Of a stretch of DNA of 13,582 nucleotides, positions 13,041 through 13,582 are shown piece by piece. This stretch comes from Lachnospiraceae bacterium (GTDB lineage Bacteria > Bacillota > Clostridia > Lachnospirales > Lachnospiraceae). The position numbers and the translations under genes are program-made. How positions within the stretch are numbered: the first letter of the stretch is position 1; each line of letters begins with the position of its first letter. The stretch covers positions 1 to 13,582 of the forward strand of contig JAILIO010000124.1 in the NCBI GenBank assembly GCA_024695225.1, in the 5' to 3' direction. The notes beneath the pieces were generated by a model, which was not told the DNA's origin, ran no database searches, and saw only the letters and a list, made by a program, of their open reading frames with translations.

Positions 13041-13528
13041 AAGCCTCAGAGATAATAGGCGCAGTAGTAGAGATGGCCCTGAAGATAGCGGTCCTGGTGA
13101 TCGTAGGGGTCTTAGTATACAGGGGCACTCTCACTGCTTACGGATACGGGTATCGCATATTCACAGAGCCTCCCAGGTCCGCCGGTGAAGGCCGCACCAT
13201 ATCCGTGGAGATAAGGGAAGACCAGTCCGCGGTGGATATCGGCAGGATGCTGGAGGAGAAGGGACTGATAAATGACAGCAAACTGTTTGTTCTGCAGGAG
13301 CAGCTGTCAGGAAATCACGGCGACGAGATCCCGGGTATATACGACCTTTCAACCTCCATGACCGCGGAGGAAATGATAGAGATCATGTGCGGGATCAATG
13401 CCGAAGAGGAGACGGAGACCGCGGAGGAAGTGGTGGAAGAGACCGTCATTTCCGAAGATGAGACGGTTGAAGGTCTTGTGGAGACAGGAGAGAGCGGGTC
13501 AACAGAGGCTGCAGAGGCTGCGGAGTGA
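13037..13528 (+). CDS. MltG/YceG-like membrane protein without the catalytic domain
   Basis: A 163-residue membrane protein. One transmembrane helix (about 11-33) is followed by a small extracytoplasmic domain at about 54-118 that resembles the LysM-like N-terminal subdomain of MltG: ISVEIREDQSAVDIGRMLEE, the KGLINDSKLFVLQ helix, and IPGIYDLSTSMTAEEMIEIM. The large catalytic YceG part, with its glutamate, is absent. After residue 120 the chain is only an acidic Glu/Thr/Val-rich tail. A short form like this could bind glycan strands or a partner rather than cleave peptidoglycan. ATG 13037 overlaps the YlbF-family stop and has GGAGGGG (13020-13026) 10 nt upstream. The stop at 13526-13528 is clean, and no frameshifted catalytic domain is visible in the remaining 54 bases, although the window ends too soon to exclude one further on. 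Confidence 0.75.
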   Translation: MKASEIIGAVVEMALKIAVLVIVGVLVYRGTLTAYGYGYRIFTEPPRSAGEGRTISVEIREDQSAVDIGRMLEEKGLINDSKLFVLQEQLSGNHGDEIPGIYDLSTSMTAEEMIEIMCGINAEEETETAEEVVEETVISEDETVEGLVETGESGSTEAAEAAE

Positions 13529-13582
13529 TCCGGGGTCGGAACAGTTACAACAAAACATGATAACGAAAAAGCAGAAGCCGGG

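Noticed and set aside
13557..13582. Start of another gene at the right edge (ATG 13557, beginning MITKKQKP)
   Set aside because: Only eight codons are visible, and no ribosome-binding site precedes the ATG; too little to call.

Overview
The window looks like a chromosomal segment of a low-GC Gram-positive anaerobe of the class Clostridia, most plausibly a Lachnospiraceae relative. The evidence is gene order and gene type: ireB-ruvX-DUF1292-RNase J-YlbF-MltG-like is a Firmicutes housekeeping run, the TrmB begins with MRLRN, Shine-Dalgarno sites are strong (GGAGG type), and the surface protein is a lipobox lipoprotein. No ribosomal RNA, tRNA, transposase, phage gene or CRISPR array was found.

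Layout: (1) 1-3271, plus strand: a degenerate 37-bp tandem repeat, then a three-gene cluster of a stand-alone AraR-type ligand-binding domain with no helix-turn-helix, a YtfQ/ribose-type sugar-binding lipoprotein and guanine deaminase (guaD, ATGA-overlapped with the lipoprotein gene), closed by a strong hairpin terminator. (2) 3272-6300: a repeat-bearing spacer, a 599-residue cytosolic protein I do not recognise (minus strand), and exonuclease III (plus strand). The last two diverge from two promoters whose -10 boxes overlap on opposite strands. (3) 6301-7918: a spacer whose 32-bp repeat includes the probable exonuclease III terminator, then a membrane-anchored D-Ala-D-Ala carboxypeptidase (minus). 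(4) 7919-9588: trmB with no Shine-Dalgarno, a 200-bp mosaic of repeated blocks, trxA, and convergent to it a previously uncalled 35-residue Lys/Gln-rich mini-gene (minus). (5) 9589-13582: a good sigma-A promoter and the operon ireB, ruvX, DUF1292, RNase J, YlbF/YmcA-family protein and an MltG-like membrane protein without its catalytic half.

How they work together: the right-hand operon joins signalling (IreB, a Ser/Thr-kinase target), nucleic-acid processing (RuvX, RNase J, a YlbF-type RNase accessory factor) and envelope biology (MltG-like). The left cluster looks like ligand sensing coupled to purine salvage: two receptors of the same fold, one predicted outside the membrane and one in the cytoplasm, beside a guanine deaminase but with no transporter, kinase or DNA-binding domain in view. 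The missing partner, if any, would lie left of the window.

The most distinctive non-coding feature is a set of degenerate repeats in four intergenic spacers. Copies of three of them differ almost only by transitions, and short blocks are shared between the spacer before the AraR-like gene and the spacer before trxA.
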